Below are positions 21,852-36,404 of a stretch of DNA of 64,000 nt, one piece after another; within the stretch, counting starts at the first letter, position 1; every line of letters starts with the position of its first letter. The notes beneath the pieces are model-generated. The model ran no database searches and was not told the origin of the DNA. It saw only the letters and a program-made list of their open reading frames with translations. The stretch is from Vesta saturnalis (Eukaryota; Arthropoda; Insecta; Coleoptera; Lampyridae), in assembly GCA_036346205.1 (NCBI GenBank), contig JARFJB010002141.1, positions 252,001 through 316,000 of the forward strand, read 5' to 3'. Position numbers and translations under genes: made by a program.

Positions 21852-24448
21852 ATGAATTTTTCCAAAGAAGAAATGATATTTATTTACGGCGAAGCTCAAA
21901 GAAATACTTTGCTGACTACCTGTTTGTACTGTGAACGATACCTAGAGATAAGACAGCCGTGGAAAGAATCGTTTATGAATGTAGCTAAGAGATTTATAAA
22001 ATCTGGAAGTGTGTGTTATCCCAAGCGCGCAAAAACAAGTCTAAATGAAGAAATTGAGTTTCAAGCTGTGGCATTTCTCACAGAAAATCCGCAAATTAGT
22101 ACCAGAGAGCTAAGTACATACCTAGACCTAAATAGAAATACAGTTCGCAGCTTTATTAGAAAAAAAAACAAAACAAATTGCATCCTTATCATATTGAGCA
22201 ACATCAAGCTTTAAGTGAAATGGATTTTCTAAGTCGTGAATATTTCTATCGATGGGTATCTACTAAAGTCAATGAAGAACCCAATTTTGTTAATAACATT
22301 CTATTTACGGATGAGGCAACATTTCACAATAATGGCAATATTAATACACATAACTATCATCACTATTCAGATGCTGATCCACACATCTTAAAAGTTGTTG
22401 ATCACCAGCATCGATGGTCAGTTAATGTGTGGGGTGGTGTAATCAATTTTAATGCGGTTGGCCCTTCTTTATTTGATGGGAGTCTTACTGGAGAAATATA
22501 TTTACAGTTTTTGGAAAATGAGTTACCCGAGATTTTGGAAAACATCGAGGTATGTAATATTCGTACGAAGTGGTTCCAACTGGATGGCGCCCCTCCACAC
22601 TATGCAATCAACGTTAGGCAATATCTACGATTAGGCGGATAGGACTAGGTGGTGTGCAAAACTGGCCAGCCAGATCACCTGATCTTACGCCCCTTTATTT
22701 CTTCCTTTGGGGCAACTGTAGGTAGCGGACCGCGAAAATTTTATTATTGTAATAAACGTTTGTCAAATCGCCATTGTTATCGCGATAGAAAAGATAATTG
22801 GTGGATTTTTAATATGTTGATAGTACGTCGTAATTTGCGAATGTTTTCAAAATACTTTATTTATATATTTTTATGTAAGGAATTTGGGATTGTTTATTAA
22901 CTGTCTAGGGTTGTAAAACATGTTGGGGGTGAGGGGCAGGTGCACGCTTAAAAATGCTTCACTGAAGGGGAGTAACGAATCATTGTAATTTCTTATTCGC
23001 GCTCTTGTTGTAAAAATGTCATTGATCTAATGATTAATTGTGGCGTTACAGACCGCAATCAAACGATATCTTTGTTGCTGGAAAACTCCAGAGAGAAATG
23101 TAGGGTTTGTTACGAACAAATGCAGATTTTTAAAATTAAGATGTCGTGCAATTGTTAATATAAAACTGTTCCAACGCAAATTAATGTTTCTTGTTTTTTT
23201 GTTACTTTTGAAAAACGGGGGTGGTTTTTCAGGAGTAGATATAGTTAGTTTTGAAATTGAAGGAGGAGGGCAGTTACAGTTAGCGTGTCAATCTAGCTAG
23301 ATCAATTTTTGGGTTAATTAAATACCTTCATTGTAAACAGTTTGTCTTTAAAATAATTCTTGCGTGTACATTTTTCTTTTGAATTCGCCAACACTAAGTT
23401 GTCTTTTCTTTCGGGGATAAACCGCGTATGTTAACGATCTGTGTCTGTGATCAAATAAGGGAATATTTATGTTAGTGTAAGTATGCATTTTTATATAACT
23501 GAAAGCTCGCACCGAATCATTCTACCAGCCTATGTAACGTATTAAAAGAATCAAACATTGCCTTGCAAAGCTATCTTATTCGTACGCGGACTCATTAAGC
23601 TGAAATCTGCTAAAATAAAAAGACAGTACAGGGCTCTCTCACACTGCTATTTGTGCGAATTAGCATTGTTGGTTGTTGGTTATACTTATATTTGGGTAGA
23701 GGTGGGCTGATGAACGGGTATATGGTACCGCTTTGGTTACTTCATTTTCTCCTAATGTTATAATTTTGTACGCACTTTAACCTGATTTAATGGTGTTTTG
23801 TTATATATTTAACCCTTTCATTTTTTTGTGTTATTTGATTTACTAATGTACTTGTGCAATTACTTATTTATGAATAAAGTGGGTTTTATTGGTGGTTCTT
23901 TCCCACAACGGTATATTAACGGGCTGAACCACCGCTGCGCAACGTCCGTTGATTTCTATTGGAGTAGTTTCTAGCCTACCTAATTTAGTCAGCACAACGT
24001 ACCCACTACTAGACGGCCACTTTGTTTAATCAGATTTGAGGTTTGCGAGTAATTAAATATCTGACTTGTAAATAAATTCTAATGTTTGAATTATTGCCCG
24101 GAAAGTCAAAGTAAGGCAGGCAATAAAGTTGAGTAACAGCGACATTACTGTTGACTGTTAGTCAAGTCAAGATAAATCCCTTAGCGATTGTTTTGTTCTT
24201 GAATTTGCATTATTGCAAATCAGTTCAAATTACGCTTTTCAAGATAGGGTACGTGCGGGACACTACACTACGTTAAAGGAAAAGTTTACCAACATTGTCC
24301 TACCACAAACGAAGATATGGAAAATAGAATTAGAGCTGCGTTTCAATCCATTTCGCCTCTAATGTTGTTGTGAGTTAATCTTTCGTTTACCGAGCGAATT
24401 GCAAAGTGTTTAGCTAGGCGTGGTGAGCATTTTGAACATTTAATTTAA
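21852..24448 (+). pseudogene. M3 transposase, interrupted by LTR copy A
   Basis: From ATG at 21852: MNFSKEEMIFIYGEAQRN (DUF4817-type), ISTRELSTYLDLNRNTVRSF (HTH). A frameshift in an A-rich run near 22160 is followed by NNILFTDEATFHNNGNINTH (first Asp), HRWSVNVWGGVINF, DGSLTGEIYLQFLENELPE and FQLDGAPPHYAINV (second Asp). A second shift near 22632 precedes WPARSPDLTPLYFFLWG, where the usual third Asp is Tyr. Coding stops at LTR copy A and resumes at 24268 with YVKGKVYQHCPTTNEDMENR, ending GEHFEHLI and a stop at 24448. By rough count the second-to-third acid spacing is 36-37. Inactive. Confidence 0.9.
22717..24267. mobile_element. LTR-like element, copy A (TGTAG...CTACA family)
   Basis: 1,551 bp from TGTAGGTAGCGGACCGCG to GGGACACTACA. 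Flanking 4 bp are CAAC (22713-22716) and CTAC (24268-24271), a duplication with one change. It shares both ends and most of the interior with copies B and C but lacks their TA tract and about 0.7 kb. No gag/pol. Known: TG...CA ends plus a 4-bp duplication fit a solo LTR of Ty3/Gypsy type. It sits in the M3 transposase right after the FFLWG motif. Confidence 0.75.
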
Positions 24449-24616
24449 ATTTATGGTTTTATTCGTTTATGTTTACTTGTTCAACTTATTTTTATGTGTA
24501 GAGAATTATTTTATTGTTTAATTATTAATTAAGTTTTCCTTTTAGTTAAAGCATTTATTTGCCATAGGTATTTTCTTATTTGCTCTGGATTTTGTTTTAT
24601 TTGTTCTTCGGTATGT

Positions 24617-25201
24617 CAATATTTTCAAATAAAGCGTCAATATCTCAAAAAGAGCCCGTCTTATGGCTTTGAAACCTGTTATCAATTAGTATCAACTTTT
24701 CACGGGGAATGGAAATGTAAAAAAATATACAGGGTGTTGCATTTAAAAAAATTGAGAAAAGTTGTATTTCGCGTATGATAATCATTTTGTTTTACATGTT
24801 TTCGAAAAATTTCCCAGTTTGTTTGTTAGTAGACTATTATTAATAGTCGATGGTATAAACAGATTTACAAAATCGTGCTGGTAACGCTTGCATCGGGGTT
24901 ATAAAGTTAACTCTGTTTTGGAACTAAAATGATGATATCTGCAGACTGGTTAGTGATACAAACACAAAGTTCTCTACATTTATTCTAAATGTAACAGTGA
25001 ATCCAAAAATGCAAAAATATGTAGGGCATTCCATAAAAAAACACAGATTTGGGTTGGCATATTTTTGACAATCACCCTGTATATACCTAAATATTTTTAG
25101 AATGTAGGTCCATTGATCGTGTATTACCACACCAAAATTGGTTTTGATATCCCTAATAGTTAAGGAGAAATCCTCCGTCCACGCAGTAGATACCCACCCA
25201 G
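24617..25201. repeat. M3 right TIR
   Basis: Inverted partner of 21122-21715; includes ATATACAGGGTGTTGC (about 24727) and CACCCTGTATATACC (about 25074). Confidence 0.85.
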
Positions 25202-25379
25202 TATAAGACAACTTAACAAAAACAAGGGGACTTATTTTTATAACAATGTAAAAGTAGTGCATAACGCTCTGTCACTAAACAAGTAACGTAATAAACTAAT
25301 TAGATCAAGGATTGTATCATATCACACACGAGTGAGACCTATACGGTCAATTAGTGTGACGTAGGAGCCGCCATTTGCT

Positions 25380-27003
25380 ATGGTAGGCCAGTGCTGCTGT
25401 ATCCAAACAAACGATGTATCTAGTGAGTGTTGACAATTAACAATTGTTTTTAAAGCGAATTTGTGCTTATAGTGAAAATTTTACTATGAAAACTAAGTAA
25501 ATACCTCATTTACACTTATTAAAGTTCATACACAAGTATTTCAATTAGCAGTGCCAATATTTATCAAGTCCATTCAGTTCTAACCTCATTTTTTTGAAAC
25601 CATTTAAATGTTTTTATAATTTCTGTTAATATTGCAATAACTAAAATACTTTGATTACAGAAATATATTCTTGCATTAGTAATTCTACATCTATTTAAAC
25701 AATGGTAATGACTGCAAGTATTACAACCAGAGGGAAACCTGTAAATTCTTCAGATTTCCAAAGGATGAAAAAGAATTAAAGAAGTGGAATAAACTTATAA
25801 GGTGTGTTTAATAGTGTATATAACATACAACAAGCATTTTTAATTATTAAACATGCGGAAACTGCACCTGGAGCATTTTTATGCAGTTGGCATTTTCGAG
25901 ACGGCAAAAAGGAAAATAGACCAAAGGGTATTTTTACAAAATTTAACAAAGACATTCACCTGGACTAGTCCTGAAAGACGAACCCGTAAACAAATCACAG
26001 AACCAAATCAAATTTGGGAGAATCAAGTTCCGCTATGTTGGATTTTCTAAAAAAGGAGTGTCAAGACTTGAAGGTAAAATTGGAAAATTTAAAACAAAGG
26101 TTTTCTTTTCAATATATTAAATAAAAAGATAATTTGATTTTGCTGTACACTGGACTGTCCAATTCAACAATATTTATGGCTCTGTTCAATTTAGTCAAAG
26201 ATATAGAAGTTAATTATTATTTCAACTGGAAAGTGGATATAATTGATAAGATAGATCAGCTGCTTCTTTCCTTAATGAAGCTTAGAAGAATTTCCCCCAT
26301 AGCTATATTGCGCAAAAATTTAATATTTCCCAAGTTACAGTAAGAGGCATAGTAATTACTTGGATACATGTTTCATATACTGTTATTTATAAACGGTTGA
26401 TGGGTATTATTTCAAGCAGAAACAAAAATAATATTTGTTTGCCGACACGTTTTAGCTCATTTACAAACTGCCGCATAATATTAGATTGTACAGAAATGTT
26501 AACTGTATCTAGTAGGTCATCAATGAAGACGCAAAAAATGACTTACAGCAGTTATAAACATAATAATGCATAGAAGGCAGTAATAGGTGTTGCACGAAAC
26601 GGTGTAGTTACATCTGTTAGTGACCTATATCCAGGGTCTACATCTGATAAAAAAGTTGTGCAAAACTGTGATTTTTTAAAACATTACAACCCGGTGATTT
26701 AATTTTAGCAGATAAAGGGTTTTCACTTAAAGATATTTTTCCTAATGAAGTATATATAAATATCCCTCCTTCTTTAACAACCCACAGCTTACACCCGAGC
26801 AAGTTCATCAGACAGAAATAATAGCATGAGCTAGGATTCATGTCGAAAGAGCTATTCAAAGAATTAAATTTTATAAAATATTAATATTTCTCCCCCATGA
26901 ATTTATCCAACGTGTAAGTGTTATCGTACAAGTAATAGGAGCTTTAACCAACCTTCAATATCCGTTAATTAAAGAAAAATGTTATAAGTCTGATGGTAGT
27001 TAA
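25380..27003 (+). pseudogene. THAP-DDE_Tnp_4 (HARBI1-like) transposase pseudogene
   Basis: A possible first exon starts with ATG at 25380 (MVGQCC...) and reaches a GTGAGT donor-like site near 25431. Then CKFFRFPKDEKELKKWNKLI and, after a GTGTGT...AG-like gap, FLCSWHFRDGKKENRPKGIF give THAP C-x-x-H spacing. Downstream: DQLLLSLMKLR, ILDCTEMLTV (first Asp), SSYKHNNA, DLYPGSTSDKKVVQNC, PGDLILADKGFSL (second Asp) and RIHVERAIQRIKFYKIL (Glu), ALTNLQYPLIKE, stop at 27003. Known: THAP binds DNA at the ends and DDE_4 cuts and joins. All three acids remain, but several stops and shifts break the frame. Confidence 0.8.
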
Positions 27004-27167
27004 ATAAAGTATAAGTAGTGAATTCAACTAGTGTAAGTATAGTTTTTCAATGTTTCTGTGGAATGAATACCTATGTTAAATAAATTAATGAAAACAAATA
27101 AAGGTTTTTCATTTATTTTCCAAAATATAGGGTATACATTTCTGTGAATAAAATTTCTGTTGAATCT

Positions 27168-29515
<2,348 letters not shown>

Positions 29516-30680
29516 ATCTGTATATTTGGTGTCCATTGATTGTCCTTGTCCACTTCAAAGTACTTGGTTTCCTGGGGAGTCCAAACAACTAAAAAAACAT
29601 TATTCTTTTTCGTGATTATATGTAATTGTCCCTGAATTTGATGATAATAATCATGTTTTTTATTTATGACAGTCTCATTATTTTCGTTTTTGTGAATAAT
29701 GTAAAGTTTGTCGTTCCTTAAAATATCTCTTAATTGTGCATTCCTATATTTAAATGGGCACTTCACTTCAATCAACTTATTATCCTGAACCAGTCCATCT
29801 GAAGAAGCTGCTAAATAGCCACAGGTATGCAGCCACAAATCTGTGCGTTGAACAGCTACACCTGTTGATACGGTAAAAGCCTCATGTTCTGCCCTCACTG
29901 AATAGTCTTTATTCCTGCCAAGTTATAGCCCTCTAGTAAATTCTTATAAAAAGAGCCAGAATATCTATTTTTGTGGCAGGCTGATAATACAGTGCCCAAC
30001 TTACTGGCAATGAGTCGGTACTTCTTGGCTAAGTACCAGTTGGGTTTTGAGCCTGATCACTCGTAGCAGCAATAATAGAAACTCTTACTACCCCCATCAA
30101 GTCTAAATTTCTCTGTTATGTATACTACTCGGTCTTCTGCTGCGAGAAAGTCTGGTGACAGAAGTGTTTCTTCAATTTGGGGTATACTGAATACATCAGC
30201 GGTTGGTTCAGGTTGTAAAATCCAAGTAAAACCAACCACATTTCCTGTTAGTTCTTTCCTAAAACTGCCAATTTCCTCATCTGTAGCAAACCGTGCTACA
30301 GGCTAATAGTCTAGTTTACTTAGAGGAAAAATATCAGATAACTTTACGATCGTCTCTGTTGCTGGTGGTCCTTGAATTTTCCAGACACAAGCCGTACCTG
30401 TACTGCTTACATTATGGTATGCATATATACAGAATACGGCCATGTGGTTGGAAATGGCTTGCCCCCTAGGGCAACTACATTTAGCATCTGTGATTGTTCC
30501 GCATGGCCGCTATACGTCACCACTAATGACCGTATTACACTTATGTAATTTAGATTCAAGTAGTTGCGGTTTTGATCACAGCATGATATTTGTTATTAAC
30601 AAATTGGATAAAATACACATCTGTAGAAGGTTTGTCCAATACTACATTAGTGAATCAATTGTTTAACTTTTTCGAATCTT

Positions 30681-31280
30681 ATAAAAATTTTACTTTTATA
30701 AAACATCAATTAGAAAGAGACGCTAAGCGAAGGAAAAGACTAAAAATTACTTGCACACTTAATAATTCCAATGAAACCCATTAGATAAAATTCAATCAAT
30801 TTAATGCAACATGCTTGGAAATATTTACGTATTTGTAATACTTCCGAAAGATATTTTAGCACATTGTTAAAATTTTTTAAACATGTTTCAATCGTTACAA
30901 GGACGTTCTACTAGTAACATTTTAAAAATATTTTTCAGGTGTTTACGAAACATCTTTTCAAACAATTCAAATATTCAAACATGTTAAAAAATGTTTCAAA
31001 TTATTTTCATAGCCTTTGTAACAACCATTCAAAAACGTAATTAAAATGTTTACGACACGTTCTTGCAAATTATTCATAATCAAATGGTTGAAAAAATATC
31101 TTTTGAATTATTACTTATTATTTTTATTGCCAAAATAATATTGCGATGGCTTCCTTTATAATCGAACGCCTAATTTTATCTCTGACGGATTTTGCGACAG
31201 CTTAATCTCTCTAATAATGACACTGACAGGAAAAGCGGCGCCGTGCTAATATGCGATCTACATAACATGATCGCTGTAAT
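30681..31280. other. AT-rich spacer with repeated AAACATGTT-like words
   Basis: Several near-copies of AAACATGTTTCAA, AAACATCTTTTCAAA and GTTTACGAAACAT occur on both strands between about 30880 and 31060. No coding. It ends at GAAT (31281-31284), the target site of LTR-like copy C. Confidence 0.5.
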
Positions 31281-32378
31281 GAATTGTAGTGTGCCCCAGG
31301 TACTTGAAAAAGTGTAATTTGAACGCAATAATGCAAATTCAAGAACAAGACAATCACTAAGTGATTTATTTTGACTTTACTGACAATAATGTTACTATTA
31401 CTCAAATTAATTGCTTGCCTAACATTGACTTTCTTGGGAATAATTAAAAGATTACAATTTATTTACAAGTCTGATATTTGATTACTCGCAAACCTCAAGT
31501 CTGATCAAAATAATTGTCCGTCTAGTAGTAGGTACGTTGTCATATTTGAATTAGATAGGCTGGATGAGGTTAAGTGTTGCACAATGTGGGGCAGGTAAAA
31601 AATAAAACTGCTTAAATTAAAATTAACAAGCTTTGCGCAATGATGGTTCAATCCGTTAATGTACTATTGTGGAAAGGAACCACCAAAAAAACCCACTCTT
31701 CATAAATAAGTACTTGCACAAGTACATTAATAAATCAAATAACACAAAAAACAATAAAAGAGTTAAATGTATAACAAATTACCATTATGTCTGGTTAAAG
31801 TGCGTACAAAATTATAACATTTAAAATAAATAAATAACAAGCAGTTTAGTTATACATTAATACAATAAAAAAAATCCATGTAATCACGCCCACAACTGTA
31901 TCATAAATACATCAGAATAAAAATTGTAATACCAAACATGTGCCCCCTAGAACGAATCATGTCGGTCTTTAAGAAATAAGCAAATAAAACAATAAAGCAA
32001 ATTGCAGTACATATATTATATAACAACAGTAAAATTATACAGGTAAAATAAGGTAGAGGTAAGGACAAAAGAGAGTAGACAAGGAATTTACACGTACACA
32101 ATTGTTTAGTGACTACTAAAGGACAAAATATATAGGTATAGTTACAATAAATTACATATAAAGAGAAATTAGTTAGCAGGCAAACAATTCTACTTAAATA
32201 AACTGACAAAAAAAACTCATTAAAAACAAAGCCTTACAAAGGTAAGTTGTAAAGAAGTCATAACGTCGTGACCGATATACAAGTTTGAGTGCGTTATAAA
32301 AATGCAACGTCCCTTTCTCAGGTTACACATTCCTCTATACAATATAACATCAGTAAAAATAAAATTCGAGGTGTTTAA

Positions 32379-34860
32379 CCCGCGATCGGTACCGTTTCTA
32401 AATTTCACACAATTGGTACCGCGTCAGATTTTATCTAACATATTAATGTCGTACCTTTTTTAGTTTCTGTTGGTACCAATTAATATTTTTATTGGTGTTT
32501 ATGATTTTTTTTTGTTTATTTCTATTTTTGACCTAAATCATGCACAGTGAGCGTAATAAACTTACCACATATTTTCTGGAAACGTTTTTATTGGACAACT
32601 TGCTAATTGGAAGGAAATAAAAAATACACTAGCTTATACTAACGATACTAATACTAACAATTTAACATTTCAGGATTCTTCTTCTTTGTTGTTGCACTCG
32701 GTGCAAGTCAAAAGAGTTTCGCCAGTATGTTCTTTACAGACGGGCTTCAAACATGCATGACATCGGTGCTGGGTAAATCTATTTTTCCTCTTCGGACAAA
32801 AGAAACATCTAGGCTTCGCCTCACTTGATGGCTCCACAGCTTCATGAGGCGTTCCTTCAGATCCCAAAACATTTCTAATTTTTTGTCGCAGTGGAATTGA
32901 GAATGACATTATACTTGATCGACGAATAATATGGGGCTTTGTCAGTTGCTTGGCAAGATCTGTTAGAAACGTTCTTCGCTGTAACTTTGTGTTTGTATTG
33001 CTGTAGCATATAATTTGTGAGTTTATTCCAGCAATATTGAGTAATGAGCAAAACACAGTTAACGGCCACCTGTTGCTAACTCTTGTAGTAGAATATTCTG
33101 CCTTCATTCTGTCTACGACATCAACAGCTGCTTGTGTGAGATTGTAGTTAGTGATAACCGAAGGTTTCAAGGCACCACCACTTTCTGGATCAATTTCATC
33201 GTCTTCAAGAAATGATGAAAGCATCAAGACATTTTTTATTAGGTTTTGGTACATATGAAGTTAGAAGGCATTTGTTGGAATCCATTCCCCAAGCAAACAT
33301 GCTACTATGCGTTTTTCGTAATTTAGTGTCTAAAAATATTGGGGGAATCTCCCGTTTGCTCTTGCGTAATGTGCCCACTAATGTAATACGGTGATTATTT
33401 ATCAAATCATTAGCTAAATGAACAGATGTGAAGTAGTTGTCAGTAGTTACATTTCGTCTAGTACCACTGTAGGGTCTCAAGAGTCTTGTTACAACACTAT
33501 GGGCATCATTCTTCAGTTCATACGGACCAATGGGTTGTTTACCTGCATATATTTCTATGTTATGTGTATAAAACATTCTTGAGTCTACAACAGCGTAAAT
33601 TTTAATCCCGTATTTTGCCGGTTTATTGGCAATGTACTGACGAAACTTACATCTGCCTCTAAAGCTCTCAAGCATCGCATCCACTGCTATGTAAGAACCA
33701 ACTGAGTAATGTTTTAAGCACCTCTCAACAAAGTCATCTAATACATATCGCACAGGCGCCAGATGATCTTCTGGAGCTCTTTCTGCCCTAGTGTCTATAT
33801 CATCAAACCTAATAGCCTGTAAGAGTGAGTGGAATCGACGTTCTGACATAGTAGTAGCAAAAAATTCCGGAGCTGTTCCGTCTGTACACCAAAGTTCTGC
33901 GGTATTTAAATGTTGAGCCCTTTTGACTCTGGCAAGGTATAAAAGTCCAATGAATGCGCACATTTCATCAAAATCTGTCGGTGTGTTATGTTTAAGGCTT
34001 TCAGTAAGTCTAATTTTTTGGAGTTTTTTATTGGTGCAACCCGTAATATGCTGAATGACTTCATCAGAGATATAAAGCTTCCAGCAGTCCAACAATGTTT
34101 TGGCTTCTTTGGCAACACCCTTTACACCTGACAACTGTGTAACTATATTTTGACGTCGGGTTTTTCCAACTGGCTTTTTATCTTTGTGCACTAACCACTT
34201 AGTACCGTTTTTGCCAGTATCATAAGGACGACTTCTGTCAATAACTTCCATAGATGCAGGGCTTTGTACAATCTGTTCATGTGCTTCGCCACCTGAAGTA
34301 GTGGATTTTGAGGTATCGGTGTCCGATTGATTTTTGCCAGTATAAATAGATGCAGGGTTTTGTACAGTCTGTTTATGTGCTTCGCCTCGCGAAGAAGTGG
34401 ATTCCGTGTCAGATTGATTGGTTTCATCCTGCTGCAGATCATCTTCTTTTTGTATACTCTCCCAAACTGCTACTAAACGTTGCTGCTCCCTCTCATATGC
34501 CATCACAAATATCAAAAATAAGGAAAATCAGTTAAAATTAGAGTCAATTTTTAGTCTCATCTACAAAAAAAAACCGTCACGGAATGTACCGATATTAGAT
34601 TTTATCTAACACACTTCAAAATTCGCATCTACGTCGTCCGAACCGCGTTAGAATCTTACTAACATCTCGACATGAACGAATATCATAGCAAACAAAACAA
34701 CCTTCGGTTGACGCTCGTGCAAATTGATGGTGAGGGCGACTAGAAGAAAGAGTGAGAGAGGCATCACTTGCCAGGCGTTGAAATGCGAGGCGTAAACAAA
34801 AAGTTGTACAAAAAAATAGAAAAATGTTAGAAAAAATCTAACACCGGTACTGATCGCGGG
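32379..34860 (-). mobile_element. piggyBac element, near full length
   Basis: 2,482 bp bounded by TTAA on both sides (32375-32378, 34861-34864) with terminal inverted repeats CCCGCGATCGGTACCG / CGGTACTGATCGCGGG. Subterminal copies of AGATTTTATCTAACA occur at both ends (about 32428 and 34594). Known: piggyBac inserts at and duplicates TTAA and is typically about 2.5 kb. It carries one transposase gene on the minus strand. Inserted into LTR-like copy C, it is one of the youngest insertions here. Confidence 0.95.
32670..34503 (-). pseudogene. piggyBac transposase with a single frameshift
   Basis: DDE_Tnp_1_7 family. From MAYEREQQRLVAVWESIQKE (an upstream in-frame Met at 34515 also exists). An acidic/Ser N terminus is followed by the dimerisation/insertion region, then YIAVDAMLESFRGRCKFRQY (first Asp), NKPAKYGIKIYAVVDS, VTTDNYFTSVHLAND (second Asp) and QAAVDVVDRMKAEYSTTRVS with NRWP (third Asp). 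The C-terminal cysteine-rich zinc domain is CFFCPKRKNRFTQHRCHACL...CTEC. About 610 codons. The only break seen is a one-base shift in an A run (AATAAAAAATGTC, near 33235), so a sequencing error in a homopolymer is possible. Only substitution noted: usual DE after the first Asp is DA. Confidence 0.9.
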
Positions 34861-34864
34861 TTAA

Positions 34865-35950
34865 TGGTCATCTGGACCCCGGAATATGTAAACACTCGAC
34901 AATTGCTTTTTTACAATTACAACTAAGCTTTATTCTGTACCCGTTCGTCCACTCCATCTCTTCACAAATATAAATACAAACAACAAACAACAATGCTAAT
35001 TCACTCAAATACATGGGTGAGGGAGCCCCGTACTGTCTTTTATTTTAGCAGATTTCCGCTTAATGAGCCCACGTGCGAATGGGATACCTTAGCAAGGCAA
35101 TGTTTGTTGTCTAATACACTACGTAGGCTTGTAGAATCGTTTGTTGCGAGCTTGAATTACATTAAAAATAACTACTTACACTTGAATATATAAATTTAGT
35201 TAAACACTTTACCACCAACACAATAAATTAAGATACGCGGTTTAAAACTTGGCGTCGCGGCGATTGATTATAGATTAATTTTTGGAAAAATTTACATTAA
35301 AACATGGACTCAAAGAAAAGAACGAATTACCGTTTCTAGTTTTCTCGCATGTGCACGACAAAAATATTTGTAGACGGAACGGTTTACAATGGGGGTTTTT
35401 AATTAAAAGAAATCAAAGCGACCCGGCTCAATCAAATTTTCAAACGCAACTGCCTTCCCCTCGGATTTCAAACTAACTATATTTACTCCAGAAAGCCAAC
35501 CCCCGTTATTGCAAGTAATGAAAAAAAGAAACAAGAGATTATTTCATGGGAACATTTCTCACATTCCTAACAGAATGAAATCTTAATTTTAAAAATGTGC
35601 ATTCGTCCGTAGCAAACCGTTCATTTAATATCAAATTTCCTAGTACCAAACAAAGACGTCTTTGACTGCAGTGTGTGTCGACGTAATTAATTATTAAACT
35701 AGTGACATTTTTACATCAAGAAGGTGCGTGTAGAACTAGTCAGCAATTCGGTACACATCTGTTTCTATCCTAACATTTGTTTTTTCAATTACGTAAAATA
35801 TATAAAATAAAATATCCAGAAAACATTATCAAATTACGAGTTAAGATATAATAAAATACATCAAACCCCATTAACTCTTCTATCGCGGTAATAATTGCGA
35901 TTTGAACATGTTTATTATAATAATAAAATTTTCGCGGTTCGCTACCTACA
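34865..35950. other. right part of LTR-like copy C, no genes
   Basis: It matches, inverted, the first part of copies A and B (for example ACAGTTTGTCTTTAAAATA region and AATTTTCGCGGTTCGCTACC). Short frames here have no motifs. Confidence 0.7.
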
Positions 35951-36167
35951 GAATGTAATGGGTTACTTCGCTAGATTTGTTGTTGATTGTACTATATTTT
36001 TAATATTTGTTTCACTACATATTACTAGCAAGTAAATTTTTGTTCGTTGATAACGAACTAATGGTTTATTATAGGGTTCCCTCCCTATTCAAGGAGCGCT
36101 TCAGAAAACACTTTTGGTTTAATGGAAGTGGTACTCAAATAGCATTTTCAATGTCAAACTTGCAGAG

Positions 36168-36238
36168 TACGTTTGGACTAGTGGTAGAATGGTCGCCTAT
36201 ATCGCCTTCGGTGCGGGTTCGATTTCCAATTAATGTAA
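36168..36238 (+). other. tRNA-like sequence with A- and B-box (decayed)
   Basis: TGGACTAGTGGTAGAATGG resembles a pol III A box plus D arm and GCGGGTTCGATTTCC a B box/T arm, about 30 nt apart, followed by T-rich DNA (CCCTTTTTTAATTT). The T stem is not complementary and the acceptor is weak, so it is a tRNA pseudogene or SINE head rather than a working tRNA. Confidence 0.45.
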
Positions 36239-36287
36239 CCCTTTTTTAATTTAGGTTAGAGTAGTTTTTTAATCTAATCTAAACTAA

Positions 36288-36400
<113 letters not shown>

Positions 36401-36404
36401 AAGT

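Larger units (their letters stand above)
21122..25201. mobile_element. M3: long-TIR Tc1/mariner-superfamily element
   Basis: Ends TA-CAGGGCGGGTGTCTACTGCG (21120 on) and CGCAGTAGATACCCACCCAG-TA (to 25203); TIRs about 595 bp (to about 21715, and from about 24617). The plus-strand transposase is split by LTR-like copy A (22717-24267). Without the insertion the element would be about 2.5 kb, close to M2. Confidence 0.9.
31285..35950 (-). mobile_element. LTR-like element, copy C (reverse orientation, hosts piggyBac)
   Basis: Reverse complement of copies A and B: it starts TGTAGTGTGCCCC and ends CGGTTCGCTACCTACA, with perfect 4-bp duplication GAAT (31281-31284, 35951-35954). Net length without the piggyBac and one TTAA is about 2,180 bp. 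No gag/pol. Confidence 0.8.
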
